A stretch of 26,167 nucleotides of DNA, from the NCBI GenBank assembly GCA_003477185.1, contig DMTJ01000611.1, positions 1 to 26,167 on the forward strand, in the 5' to 3' direction. A model generated the notes under the pieces. That model had not been told where the DNA came from. It was given only the letters and a program-made list of their open reading frames with translations, and made no database searches. Of the stretch, positions 16,522 to 24,837 are shown piece after piece (the stretch's first letter is position 1; every line of letters starts with the position of its first letter). The DNA is from Lentisphaeria bacterium (lineage in GTDB: Bacteria; Verrucomicrobiota; Lentisphaeria; JABSQK01; UBA12247). The position numbers were made by a program, and so were the translations under genes.

Positions 16522-17817
16522 ATGCAAAAAATTTACACAAAGATTGACCAGGTCTCCGGGAATGTCATTGCGCTGGCCGCAGATGACGTGGCTTATGGCG
16601 AGTTGGCGATTGTCTCCACCGCGCAGGGCGACGCCTTGGCAGAAGTGATTCGTATTGAAGGCGACTTGGTCTTCCTGCAGGTGTATTCCGGCGGAGCGGG
16701 GATCTCGACGCGAGACGAGGTGCGATTCCTCGGCTACGGCATGCAAGTTTCATTCTCTGAGAATCTGCTCGGACGAATTTTTAATGGTGCAGGCCAGCCG
16801 CTGGACAACGGGCCGCAGCTGACGGACTGCATGATCGAGATCAATACGCCGTCGGTAAACCCGGCATGCCGGATTATCCCGAGCAAGATGATTCGTACCG
16901 GCATCCCGATGATTGACGTGTTTAACACGCTGGTCATGTCGCAGAAGCTGCCAATCTTTTCCATTGCTGGTGAGCCGTATAACGAGCTGTTGGCGCGCAT
17001 CGCGATGCAGGCCGAAGTGGACTTGATCGTGATCGGTGGGATGGGCCTGAAGTACAATGACTACCTGACGCTGAAGCAGACGCTCGAAGACGGTGGCGCG
17101 CTGGGGAATTCTATATTCTTCGTACATACGGCGGCAGACCCAGTCGTAGAATGCCTGCTTGTCCCGGATATGGCGCTTACTGTCGCCGAACGCTTCGCGG
17201 TCGAAGGCAAGAATGTACTGGTCCTGTTGACTGACATGACAAACTTTGCGGATGCCATGAAGGAGATCGCGATCACGATGGAGCAGGTGCCATCGAACCG
17301 CGGTTACCCGGGCGATTTGTACAGCCAGTTGGCCAGACGCTACGAGAAGGCTGTGGACTTTGAAGGCGCTGGTTCGGTGACAACGCTTGGTGTGACGACG
17401 ATGCCCGGTGACGATGTCACGCATCCCGTGCCGGACAACACAGGCTACATCACCGAAGGCCAATACTATCTGCGCGACGGGCGAATCGACCCGTTTGGCT
17501 CCTTGAGCCGCCTTAAGCAGCTGGTCAACAAAGATAGCCGTGAAGACCACCGTGATGTCATGGACGCGATGATTCGCCTCTATGCCCAGACCCGCGAGAC
17601 GCTCGAGAAGCGCGCGATGGGCTTCAAAATGAGTGACTGGGACGACAAGCTTGTGCGTTTCGGCGAGCTGTTCGAGGCCGAGATCATGGACCTGTCGGTA
17701 AACATTCCGTTGGAAGCTGCGCTGGATCGGTGCTGGAGTATCTGTGCACGATGCTTTGACAAGGACGAAGTGGGGATGCGTAGTGCGTTGATCGACAAGT
17801 TCTGGCCGGCTGCCTGA
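16522..17817 (+). CDS. atpB: V-type ATPase regulatory subunit B
   Basis: Non-catalytic partner of subunit A in the V1 hexamer. Seen: the N-terminal barrel, [37 protein letters not shown] split over the family's conserved region, the degenerate P-loop position [14 protein letters not shown] (no Walker A lysine, as expected for B), [18 protein letters not shown], and [18 protein letters not shown]. The length of 431 residues is slightly short of many B subunits (about 450-470) but complete. The start ATG is 2 bp after the atpA stop. The protein completes the catalytic interface through its conserved arginine region. Confidence 0.95.
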   Translation: MQKIYTKIDQVSGNVIALAADDVAYGELAIVSTAQGDALAEVIRIEGDLVFLQVYSGGAGISTRDEVRFLGYGMQVSFSENLLGRIFNGAGQPLDNGPQLTDCMIEINTPSVNPACRIIPSKMIRTGIPMIDVFNTLVMSQKLPIFSIAGEPYNELLARIAMQAEVDLIVIGGMGLKYNDYLTLKQTLEDGGALGNSIFFVHTAADPVVECLLVPDMALTVAERFAVEGKNVLVLLTDMTNFADAMKEIAITMEQVPSNRGYPGDLYSQLARRYEKAVDFEGAGSVTTLGVTTMPGDDVTHPVPDNTGYITEGQYYLRDGRIDPFGSLSRLKQLVNKDSREDHRDVMDAMIRLYAQTRETLEKRAMGFKMSDWDDKLVRFGELFEAEIMDLSVNIPLEAALDRCWSICARCFDKDEVGMRSALIDKFWPAA

Positions 17818-17830
17818 AGGAGCGCCACAC

Positions 17831-18430
17831 ATGGCCGCAAAGGTAAAACTCACCAAGCAAGAGCTGAAGCGTTGTAAAGACGAACTGAAGCGCTTCAAGC
17901 GGTATCTGCCGATGCTTGAATTGAAGAAGACACAGCTGACTGTGGAGCTTCGGCGTATCCGTAGCGAGGCGGAGACGACGCGTGTGCGTTTGGACGCGCT
18001 GACGGCGGCCACGACGTCTTGGATCGGGTTATTGAATGATGACCCGTCGGTCGGGGATTTTATCCAGATAGAAAGTATCAGCCGAGGCACTGGAAACATC
18101 GCTGGCGTGGACATCCCTGTGTTCGAAGGGGTGACCTTTGCGGACTTGCGTTATGACCTGTTCGAGAAGCCGCTGTGGTTCGATCGCGCCATCCGCGCGA
18201 TCAAAGAGCTGTTTGAGCTACAATCCACTATCGTGGTGCTGGAGGAGCAGGAAACGCTCATCGCTGAGGAACTTCGGGTTACCTCGCAACGGGTAAACCT
18301 GTTCGAGAAGGTTATGATTCCACAGACAAAGCACAATATTCGAAATATTCAGCTATTTCTCGGCGATCAACAAACCGCGGCTGTGGTGCGCGGTAAGATT
18401 TCGAAAAAGAAGCTCCGGAGCGCGGCATGA
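17831..18430 (+). CDS. atpD: V-type ATPase subunit D (central shaft)
   Basis: Rotating central shaft of V1. The sequence is almost entirely helical, with an N-terminal helix beginning KVKLTKQELKRCKDELKRFKRYLPMLELKK, here given in two overlapping parts of the same helix (residues 4-23 and on), and a long C-terminal helix with NLFEKVMIPQTKHNIRNIQ. This two-helix hairpin is typical of subunit D. The length is 199 residues. AAGGAG 8 nt before the ATG is the best Shine-Dalgarno of the operon. The TGA overlaps the ATG of atpI (ATGA), suggesting translational coupling. Confidence 0.93.
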   Translation: MAAKVKLTKQELKRCKDELKRFKRYLPMLELKKTQLTVELRRIRSEAETTRVRLDALTAATTSWIGLLNDDPSVGDFIQIESISRGTGNIAGVDIPVFEGVTFADLRYDLFEKPLWFDRAIRAIKELFELQSTIVVLEEQETLIAEELRVTSQRVNLFEKVMIPQTKHNIRNIQLFLGDQQTAAVVRGKISKKKLRSAA

Positions 18431-20223
18431 TCGTACCCATGAAGCACGTCACGGTGATTGTGCGCAGCGAGGATACAGCGGATGCAGTACAGCATCTGGC
18501 CGCGTTAGGAACACTTCATTTGGATATGGACCACCCAGAGAGTGATCCGAGCGAACTCCGCGCCGAGGTGAATAAGTTTGCCCAGGCTGTCCGCCAGCTG
18601 GACAGATTGCCGAAGGTTGAACAGCGCGAATCTGTGGACTGCGCAGCGGCCATAGCTGGCGAAATTCTGACGCTTCGCGAGCAGATCTCGGAAGGCCAGA
18701 AGGAAGGCCGGACGCTGGCGACTACGATTCAGCAATATTCGCCTCTTGGTGATTTCGACCCAGCCGCCTTGCAGGCGCTGGCGCCGAGCGCTGGGGTGCA
18801 CGTACGGCTGTATTCCGGAGATGAAAAGCAACTGGCCGAGATCCCCAGCGAGGTGCCGATTCAGATAATCGGCCGAGAAAAGCGCACGGTCTACGTGGCG
18901 ACTATTCAACGCGGTGAGCCAGCAACGCTGCCGCTTAACGAATTAGAACTGCCATCGGCATCGCTTTCCTCCCTCCGCGATAACCTTGCGGACATGGAGC
19001 GACAGATAGAGGCTGCAAGAGCACGAATGAGTGAGCTTGCTGCGCTTCGAGACCAGCTGGAAAAGGCATGGCTGGTAGCAGAGGACCGCCTGAAGCTCGC
19101 TCTGGTCGCGATGGCGATGCCTGAGAAATCGGTGGTGCGCTACCTGCACGGTTTTATCCCATTCGACCAAGTGGAAGCGGTGCAATCCGCGGCTACAGAG
19201 CATGGTTGGGCGATTGTCGTGGATGATCCTTATGAACACCACGAGCCCCCAACACTGATCCGCAACCCAGCCTGGTTGGACGGGATCGGCGCGGTGTTTA
19301 AGATGATCAATGTCTTTCCGGGCTATGCCGAGGTGGACATCAGCAGAAGCTTCATGCTGTTTCTGACGCTGTTTTTCGCGATCCTGATCGGCGATGCTGG
19401 CTACGGTGTTCTGATCATGGTGATGTGTGCTGGCCTCTATATCAAGCTCAAGACTCCGCCGCGAGAACTGTTGAATTTGGGCTTTGTTTTCGGCATTGTG
19501 ACTGTCATCTGGGGCGCGATTACCGGGAACTGGTTTGGCTCGAGCGGGCTCCGCGCGCTTCCGTGGGTCGATTCGATGACGATCGCATCGCTTGATGTGT
19601 TCAGTCTCGAACAGGACAGCACCGGGCCGATGATGGAAATCTGCTTCATCATTGGGGCCACGCACCTGTCGCTGGCGCATGCTCTGGCCGCGATGCGGAT
19701 GTCTAACTCGTTGCGGGCACTGGGCGAACTGGGCTGGATGTTGTTCGTCTGGGGGATGTATTTCGTCGTGCGACTGATGGTAATGGACGCACCATTGCCG
19801 GATCCGGCGCGCTGGCTGATGGTGGGCGGGGCTAGCTTTATCCTCTTCTTCACCGCCCCAAGCAAGAATATTTTCAAGACGATCGGGCTGGGACTAGCCG
19901 AACTGCTTGGCAAGGTAATCGCCTGCTTTGCGGACATTGTCAGCTACATCCGTCTCTTCGCCGCAGGCATGGCCACATTCGCCATTGCCGCGAGTTTTAA
20001 TGAAATAGCAGCCGGGCTCGGCAAGGGGGCAGTGGCCGCAGGTGCCGCAGTCTTGATCTTGGTCGTTGGGCATGCTGTCAACATGATCTTGGCCGCGCTG
20101 GCAGTCGTGGTCCATGGCGTTCGTTTGAATCTGCTTGAGTACTCGGGACATGTCGGCATCCAGTGGTCTGGCAGTGAGTACGCACCATTAACCATCACAT
20201 CCGGAGAAGGAGAATCGCAATGA
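18427..20223 (+). CDS. atpI: V-type ATPase membrane subunit I (a subunit)
   Basis: Stator subunit providing the ion half-channels. Residues 1-290 form the cytosolic domain, with a coiled-coil pair (around 185-215). Residues about 305-580 hold seven or eight membrane helices, beginning with FMLFLTLFFAILIGDAGYG. The motif FADIVSYIRLFAAGMA contains the essential arginine (about R509) that faces the c-ring carboxylate. A second conserved block, VHGVRLNLLEYSGH, lies near the C-terminus. The length of 598 residues is normal for bacterial I subunits. Its stop overlaps the ATG of atpK by 4 bp. Confidence 0.94.
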   Translation: MIVPMKHVTVIVRSEDTADAVQHLAALGTLHLDMDHPESDPSELRAEVNKFAQAVRQLDRLPKVEQRESVDCAAAIAGEILTLREQISEGQKEGRTLATTIQQYSPLGDFDPAALQALAPSAGVHVRLYSGDEKQLAEIPSEVPIQIIGREKRTVYVATIQRGEPATLPLNELELPSASLSSLRDNLADMERQIEAARARMSELAALRDQLEKAWLVAEDRLKLALVAMAMPEKSVVRYLHGFIPFDQVEAVQSAATEHGWAIVVDDPYEHHEPPTLIRNPAWLDGIGAVFKMINVFPGYAEVDISRSFMLFLTLFFAILIGDAGYGVLIMVMCAGLYIKLKTPPRELLNLGFVFGIVTVIWGAITGNWFGSSGLRALPWVDSMTIASLDVFSLEQDSTGPMMEICFIIGATHLSLAHALAAMRMSNSLRALGELGWMLFVWGMYFVVRLMVMDAPLPDPARWLMVGGASFILFFTAPSKNIFKTIGLGLAELLGKVIACFADIVSYIRLFAAGMATFAIAASFNEIAAGLGKGAVAAGAAVLILVVGHAVNMILAALAVVVHGVRLNLLEYSGHVGIQWSGSEYAPLTITSGEGESQ

Positions 20224-20693
20224 GTATCGAAGTTTGGGGAAATGTCGGCGTGTCTGCCGCAATTAGTCTGTCTGCCGCAGGGTCATGTTTTGGTACGGGA
20301 ATTGCAGGCCTGGCAGCGATTGGCGCCTGGAAGCGCTGCATCCTTGAAGATCGGGGCTTGCCGTTTATTCTCATCGCATTCGTTGGGGCTCCGCTGTCTC
20401 AGACGATCTATGGCTTGCTGCTGATGAAGGCACTAAGCAAAGAGGCCAGTGAGCTTGTCGCTGCCGGTACGCTGGGCGCGAACTTTACGCATCTGATCGC
20501 TGCCGGGATCTTTGGCGGAATCGCCATTGGTCTGTCGGCGCTGATGCAGGGGAAGGCTGCCGCAGCTGCCGCCGATGCAGTCGGAGAGACCGGAAAAGGC
20601 CTTGGTAACTTCATTATGGTGCTCGGAATTATCGAATCCGTGGGTCTCTTTGTGATGGTCTTTCTGATGCTCACGATTGGCAAACTTGCCTGA
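20220..20693 (+). CDS. atpK: V-type ATPase proteolipid subunit K (c-ring)
   Basis: Four-helix c-ring subunit made of two tandem hairpins (residues about 11-78 and 85-157). The second hairpin carries the ion-binding glutamate E139 in LGIIESVGLFVMVF. In the first hairpin the equivalent position is Gln (APLSQTIYG), so each subunit binds one ion. S60, Q61, Q110 and E139 correspond by motif to T64, Q65, Q110 and E139 of Enterococcus hirae NtpK, where they coordinate Na+. Sodium coupling is therefore predicted but untested. The length of 157 residues is normal. GGAGAAGG lies about 5 nt upstream of the ATG. It is the last gene of the operon. Confidence 0.94.
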   Translation: MSIEVWGNVGVSAAISLSAAGSCFGTGIAGLAAIGAWKRCILEDRGLPFILIAFVGAPLSQTIYGLLLMKALSKEASELVAAGTLGANFTHLIAAGIFGGIAIGLSALMQGKAAAAAADAVGETGKGLGNFIMVLGIIESVGLFVMVFLMLTIGKLA

Positions 20694-20705
20694 TGCGGAA
20701 ACGCC

Positions 20706-20737
20706 GCGTCACCTCCGGGTGACGCTGGCCTAGTTTT
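20706..20737 (+). terminator. Probable terminator of the V-ATPase operon
   Basis: GCGTCACC-TCCG-GGTGACGC is a perfect 8-bp stem with a UCCG loop of the stable UNCG class, 12 bp after the atpK stop. The T-run (GTTTTA) comes 8 nt after the stem and is short, so termination may be partial. Confidence 0.6.
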
Positions 20738-20763
20738 ATCCCTGTGCTACCCACAAATTTTAG

Positions 20764-20794
20764 TTGACATCTGCGGGTACATGGGCATGTTAAT
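20764..20794 (+). promoter_or_regulatory. Predicted promoter of the metK operon
   Basis: TTGACA at 20764-20769 is a perfect -35 hexamer. Possible -10 elements are TGTTAA (spacer 18) or GTTAAT (spacer 19, four of six matches). It lies about 65-95 bp before metK and just after the V-ATPase terminator, the right place to drive metK through epmA. Confidence 0.55.
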
Positions 20795-20813
20795 CGCTTT
20801 TAAGTCGGCAAGA

Positions 20814-20829
20814 ATCCGCTAATGCGGAT
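20814..20829 (+). promoter_or_regulatory. Hairpin in the metK leader
   Basis: ATCCGC-TAAT-GCGGAT, a perfect 6-bp stem 30 nt before the metK ATG. The start codons of the small upstream ORF lie in its loop (20822) and 3' arm (20828). I compared the leader by eye with SAM-I, SAM-II, SAM-III (SMK) and SAH riboswitch consensus elements and saw no convincing match. Confidence 0.4.
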
Positions 20830-20863
20830 GAATAAATCAATGGAGACAGGTTTGGACGCATGA
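20822..20863 (+). CDS. Possible 13-codon Met-rich leader peptide before metK
   Basis: ATG at 20822 opens a 13-codon frame, [13 protein letters not shown]. Its TGA (20861-20863) overlaps the metK ATG (20860) as ATGA. Three of the 13 residues are methionine, the substrate of MetK. No strong ribosome-binding site is seen, and the ATG codons at 20828 and 20840 are alternative in-frame starts. It could act in translational coupling or methionine sensing, or it could be chance. Confidence 0.25.
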   Translation: MRMNKSMETGLDA

Positions 20864-22047
20864 GCAAGATTAAAGGCAACCATGTATTTACCTCAGAGTC
20901 GGTGTCAGAAGGACATCCGGACAAAGTGAGTGATCAGGTTTCAGATGCCATTCTGGACGCCTGTCTTGAGCATGATCCGACTAGCCGCGTTGCCTGTGAG
21001 ACGTTGGTAACGACAAATCTCATCGTGGTGGCTGGCGAAATTACGACGAGCAGTCCGGTAGACTATGCGGCAGTCGCTCGTCGTACAGTTCGCGAAATTG
21101 GCTACACGCACGCCGACCTGGGCTTCAGCGCGGATGACGCCGAGGTGATTGTGCGCATTGATACGCAGTCTGCCGACATTCAGCAGGGCGTGGACGAAGG
21201 CGCTGGCCTGTTCAGCGCGCAAGGGGCTGGCGACCAAGGCATGATGTTTGGCTACGCGTCCGACGAGACGCCTGACCTGATGCCTGCACCAATCCACTTC
21301 TCACACGGGATTCTTAATCGTCTGACGGAGATCCGGCACGATGATTCGGCCTATGGCTATCTCCGGCCCGATGCGAAAAGCCAGGTATCTGTGCGCTATG
21401 ACAACGGACTGCCTGTCGCAGTTGAAACAGTCGTCGTGTCGCACCAGCATAGCGAGGACGCGACCCGGGAGCAACTGGAAGACCTGGTACGCGGTGTGGT
21501 CGCGGAGGTCGTGCCAGCGAACTTGCTAAATGACGACATTTCCTATTTCGTGAATCCGACCGGTCGCTTCGTGATCGGCGGACCACACGGTGACTGCGGG
21601 CTTACTGGCCGCAAGATTATCGTGGATACCTATGGTGGTGTTGGTTCCCATGGCGGCGGTGCATTCTCAGGCAAGGATCCGAGCAAGGTAGACCGCTCTG
21701 CTGCATACATGGGGCGCTATGTCGCGAAGAACATCGTTGCAGCTGGCTTGGCTAATAAATGCGAAGTGCAGGTGTCGTACGCGATTGGCGTGCCGCACCC
21801 ATTGAGCGTAAACGTTGATACGTACGGTACTGGTAAGATTTCCGACGCAGCACTTCAGGCCATCCTCGAGGATGGCGGAATTTTCGACTTTCGCCCCGCT
21901 GCGATCGTCTCGCATCTGGACCTTCTTCACCCTTTCACGCAGGGCTGGCGCTATCGCCAGACCGCAGCGGGTGGGCATTTCGGCCGGTCGATTTTCCCTT
22001 GGGAGAAGACTGACAAGGCTGCCGACTTGAAACAGGCAGCAGGCTGA
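20860..22047 (+). CDS. metK: S-adenosylmethionine synthetase
   Basis: Makes S-adenosylmethionine from methionine and ATP. Seen: the N-terminal [24 protein letters not shown] with the catalytic His and Mg2+-binding Asp, the family signature [12 protein letters not shown], the C-terminal signature [19 protein letters not shown], and a final [16 protein letters not shown]. The length of 395 residues is normal. GGAG lies 14 nt upstream, farther than ideal, consistent with coupling to the small upstream frame. It is the first gene of a methyl-cycle cluster; the next gene starts 8 bp after its stop. Confidence 0.97.
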   Translation: MSKIKGNHVFTSESVSEGHPDKVSDQVSDAILDACLEHDPTSRVACETLVTTNLIVVAGEITTSSPVDYAAVARRTVREIGYTHADLGFSADDAEVIVRIDTQSADIQQGVDEGAGLFSAQGAGDQGMMFGYASDETPDLMPAPIHFSHGILNRLTEIRHDDSAYGYLRPDAKSQVSVRYDNGLPVAVETVVVSHQHSEDATREQLEDLVRGVVAEVVPANLLNDDISYFVNPTGRFVIGGPHGDCGLTGRKIIVDTYGGVGSHGGGAFSGKDPSKVDRSAAYMGRYVAKNIVAAGLANKCEVQVSYAIGVPHPLSVNVDTYGTGKISDAALQAILEDGGIFDFRPAAIVSHLDLLHPFTQGWRYRQTAAGGHFGRSIFPWEKTDKAADLKQAAG

Positions 22048-22055
22048 CCGCAGTC

Positions 22056-23039
22056 ATGGCGCGCCCATTCGATATCGTCGGAGTCGGCTCACCGTTGGTG
22101 GACATGATTGCTCATGTCCCGGAGTCGTACATGTCATCGGTTCCCGGTGCCAAGGGCGGGATGGAACTGCTGGATGCCGCAGCTCTCGACGCCTTGGTGG
22201 CGAGTGTGCCGGTAGAGCTTCTTCGTGCGCCAGGCGGCTCGTCGGCAAACACGATCGTCGGCATGGCTCGGCTCGGTGCATCGGCAAGCTTTATTGGCAA
22301 GGTCGGAACCGACCCCAGCGGCAAGTTTTACCTGTCGTCTGCAACGCAACAGAATGTCGATACGTCCTATATTCGGACCAGTGACTCGGTGCCTACAGGT
22401 GCCTGTCTGAGCTTGGTGACTCCAGACTCGGAACGTACCTGTCGGACCAATCTGGGTGCTGCGATGACCCTTGCACCAGATGAGCTTTCGGCAGCTGACT
22501 TCATTTCCGCAAGGCATGCGCACATCGAGGGATACGTGCTGTTTAATCGCGACCTTGCGCGCCATGTCCTAGAGCTTGCGAAGTCCGCAGGGTGCAGCGT
22601 AAGTCTGGACTTGGCCTCGTTCGAGGTGGTGGAGGCCAACCGTGATGTCCTTGATGAGTTGCTGGATAAGTACGTGGATGTTGTGTTTGCCAACGAAGAC
22701 GAGGCGCGCGCACATTGCGGGAGCAATGACCCGCAGGTTGCTTTGGATACCCTCGCAGAACACTGTCGCGTGGTGGCTGTCAAACTCGGTCCAGAAGGTG
22801 CCTTGTTGCGCGCAGGGAGCGAGTCTACGAGGGCTGGTGCCGACCGCGTGCAGGCCATCGATACGACGGGAGCAGGGGACCTTTGGGCTGCCGGGTTTCT
22901 GTATGGCTGGCTAAATGGCTGGGACCTCTCGCGTGCCGGCGCGCTTGGCGCAAAGTTAGGAGCCGCGGTTGTACAACAATCCGGAGCGGTTATCAGCGAT
23001 AGCAAATGGAATAATATTGGAGCACGGCTCGATGAATAA
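22056..23039 (+). CDS. PfkB-family kinase, probably adenosine kinase
   Basis: Ribokinase-like (PfkB) fold kinase. Seen: the N-terminal [13 protein letters not shown], the glycine-rich [20 protein letters not shown] (first PfkB signature) and [16 protein letters not shown] (second signature, with the catalytic Asp of GAGD). The length of 327 residues is normal. Between metK and ahcY, adenosine is the natural substrate: AhcY releases adenosine and its removal keeps SAH hydrolysis moving forward. Family membership is clear and the substrate is inferred from context; a ribokinase or other sugar kinase is possible. The 3' end overlaps ahcY by 8 bp. One palindrome copy lies at 22577-22589. Confidence 0.88.
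   Translation: MARPFDIVGVGSPLVDMIAHVPESYMSSVPGAKGGMELLDAAALDALVASVPVELLRAPGGSSANTIVGMARLGASASFIGKVGTDPSGKFYLSSATQQNVDTSYIRTSDSVPTGACLSLVTPDSERTCRTNLGAAMTLAPDELSAADFISARHAHIEGYVLFNRDLARHVLELAKSAGCSVSLDLASFEVVEANRDVLDELLDKYVDVVFANEDEARAHCGSNDPQVALDTLAEHCRVVAVKLGPEGALLRAGSESTRAGADRVQAIDTTGAGDLWAAGFLYGWLNGWDLSRAGALGAKLGAAVVQQSGAVISDSKWNNIGARLDE
22577..22589. repeat. TGCGRNNNYCGCA palindrome in the adenosine kinase gene
   Basis: TGCGAAGTCCGCA, read as Ala-Lys-Ser-Ala. It is the only exact copy outside the 4.2-13.4 kb part of the window. Confidence 0.65.
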
Positions 23040-24450
23040 GAGAACGGAGTTGAATGTGGATTTTGAAGTAAAAGATATCGGCCTGGCCGATTTTGGACGA
23101 CGTGAAATAGAGATTGCCGAGCATGAAATGCCCGGTCTAATCGCTTTGCGCGAGAAGTATGGTACGCAGCAGCCTTTGGCTGGCGCGCGCATCTCCGGCA
23201 GTTTGCACATGACGATTCAGACAGCTGTCCTGATCGAGACGTTAGTCGCACTTGGCGCTGACGTTCGCTGGGCGTCCTGTAACATCTTTAGCACCCAAGA
23301 CCATGCCGCAGCGGCAATTGCAGCTTCCGGTGTGCCAGTCTTCGCCTGGAAGGGCGAGACGCTAGATGAGTATTGGGATTGCACGATGAAGGCGCTTACC
23401 TTCCCGGATGGCAATGGACCAAATCTTATCGTCGATGACGGTGGTGACGCGACGCTGGCTGCACATCGCGGCTTTGCTGCAGAGGACGATGCAGCGTTCC
23501 TTGATGTGCCAACCGACAACAAAGAACTCGCCATTGTTCACCGCGTCATCAAAGAGCGCTTGGCGGAGAATCCTACTTTCTGGCACGATATGGTTTCCAG
23601 CTGGCGTGGCGTCTCCGAGGAGACCACTACTGGTGTGCATCGCTTGTATCAGATGATGGCGGCAGGGGAGTTGCTCGTTCCCGCGATTAACGTCAACGAC
23701 TCAGTGACGAAGGCCAAGTTTGATAACCTCTACGGTTGCCGTGAATCATTGGTGGACGGGATCAAGCGCGCTACGGACGTCATGATTGCTGGAAAGGTCG
23801 CCGTGGTCTGTGGCTATGGTGACGTTGGCAAGGGCTGCGCCCAGGCTCTGCTGGGACTAGGGTGCCGGATTATTGTTACTGAGGTGGACCCAATTTGTGC
23901 CTTACAGGCCGCGATGGCTGGCTTTCAGGTTACAACCATCGAAGAAGCCCTGCCTACCGCCGACATCTACGTGACCTGTACGGGGAACAAAGATATCATT
24001 ACGGCAGAGCATATGGCGAATATGCGCGATCAAGCGATCGTCTGCAATATCGGCCACTTCGATAATGAGATCCAAGTCGAGAAGCTTGACGAACTTGCCG
24101 GTGTGAAGAAGCTCACGATCAAGCCACAAGTGGACCGGTACACGTTTGCCAATGGCAACAGCATCTACCTCCTTGCTGAAGGTCGCCTGGTGAACCTCGG
24201 CTGCGCCACCGGTCACCCAAGCTTCGTGATGAGTGCTTCCTTTACCAATCAAGTCTTGGCGCAGATTGATCTGTGGGAAAATAAGCGAGAGATTGGCGTG
24301 ACTGTTCTACCCAAGCATCTCGACGAAGAGGTTGCCCGCCTTCATTTGGCACGAATCGGCGTTAAGATGTCGACTCTGAGCGAGGAGCAAGCGGACTACC
24401 TCGGTATTGACGTGTCCGGCCCCTTCAAGCCTGAACATTACCGCTACTGA
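23032..24450 (+). CDS. ahcY: Adenosylhomocysteinase
   Basis: NAD-dependent hydrolysis of S-adenosylhomocysteine to homocysteine and adenosine. Seen: the N-terminal [49 protein letters not shown], the NAD-binding [42 protein letters not shown] and the C-terminal PFKPEHYRY. The start is set at the ATG at 23032, which overlaps the kinase stop by 8 bp and has TTGGAGC about 10 nt upstream. This gives 472 residues, the length of the longer AhcY form carrying the extra segment around [10 protein letters not shown]. An earlier in-frame ATG at 22969 would add 21 unconserved residues and is not used. Confidence 0.96.
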   Translation: MNKRTELNVDFEVKDIGLADFGRREIEIAEHEMPGLIALREKYGTQQPLAGARISGSLHMTIQTAVLIETLVALGADVRWASCNIFSTQDHAAAAIAASGVPVFAWKGETLDEYWDCTMKALTFPDGNGPNLIVDDGGDATLAAHRGFAAEDDAAFLDVPTDNKELAIVHRVIKERLAENPTFWHDMVSSWRGVSEETTTGVHRLYQMMAAGELLVPAINVNDSVTKAKFDNLYGCRESLVDGIKRATDVMIAGKVAVVCGYGDVGKGCAQALLGLGCRIIVTEVDPICALQAAMAGFQVTTIEEALPTADIYVTCTGNKDIITAEHMANMRDQAIVCNIGHFDNEIQVEKLDELAGVKKLTIKPQVDRYTFANGNSIYLLAEGRLVNLGCATGHPSFVMSASFTNQVLAQIDLWENKREIGVTVLPKHLDEEVARLHLARIGVKMSTLSEEQADYLGIDVSGPFKPEHYRY

Positions 24451-24465
24451 TCGGAGAACCGCCGC

Positions 24466-24795
24466 ATGGCAACCCTACGCAGCGAAATTACAGAGCTCGC
24501 CAATACGCTGAACAAAGTTCAGCAGCTAGCGACCGAGGCGAATACGGAGCGTGAGCTTCGTAAACTCGTACACCTCCTCATGGTGCTTTGGGAAGAGGTT
24601 ATCCGGCAGGACCTAGAGCCCACGCAGGAGATCTATCTGAATGCTCTGCACGCGTTAGCGCTGGCAGCGGCAGCGGCACAGGATGCATACGCCGACATCA
24701 CCAAGGTCACCACCGCGATAAGCCGAGTTCAGACCGCGGCGCGCTCGGTAGATGATGTGGTCAAGTTTGGAGTGGCACTGCGCCAGGAAGGCTGA
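24466..24795 (+). CDS. Small all-helical protein of unknown function
   Basis: 109 residues, not recognised. The sequence reads as three or four amphipathic helices rich in Ala, Leu, Glu and Gln (SEITELANTLNKVQQLATEA, then ELRKLVHLLMVLWEEVIRQD, then an Ala-rich helix). It has no Cys, no signal peptide and no convincing membrane span. GGAG lies 9 nt before the ATG, and the gene sits 15 bp after ahcY and 42 bp before efp, so it is very likely real and co-transcribed. Coiled-coil or helical-bundle packing is probable. Function is unknown and the neighbours do not settle it. Confidence 0.75.
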   Translation: MATLRSEITELANTLNKVQQLATEANTERELRKLVHLLMVLWEEVIRQDLEPTQEIYLNALHALALAAAAAQDAYADITKVTTAISRVQTAARSVDDVVKFGVALRQEG

Positions 24796-24837
24796 GCCGC
24801 CCGGTCGCAAAAATTTTAGGCATTTTGGGGAGCAAGA

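Noticed and set aside
16750..18114. Minus-strand open frame of 454 codons opposite atpB and atpD
   Set aside because: It is antisense to two clearly conserved ATPase subunits and its product has no recognisable domain.
20795..20860. SAM or SAH riboswitch before metK
   Set aside because: The leader is only about 65 nt and no consensus core of SAM-I, SAM-II, SAM-III or SAH elements was recognisable; kept only as an unexplained leader.
22969..23031. Upstream ATG for ahcY adding 21 residues
   Set aside because: The added residues lie inside the kinase gene and match nothing in the family; the ATG at 23032 gives the family length and has a ribosome-binding site.
22367..23251. Minus-strand open frame of 294 codons opposite the adenosine kinase and ahcY start
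   Set aside because: It is antisense to two real genes, with low-complexity Ser/Arg/Ala composition.
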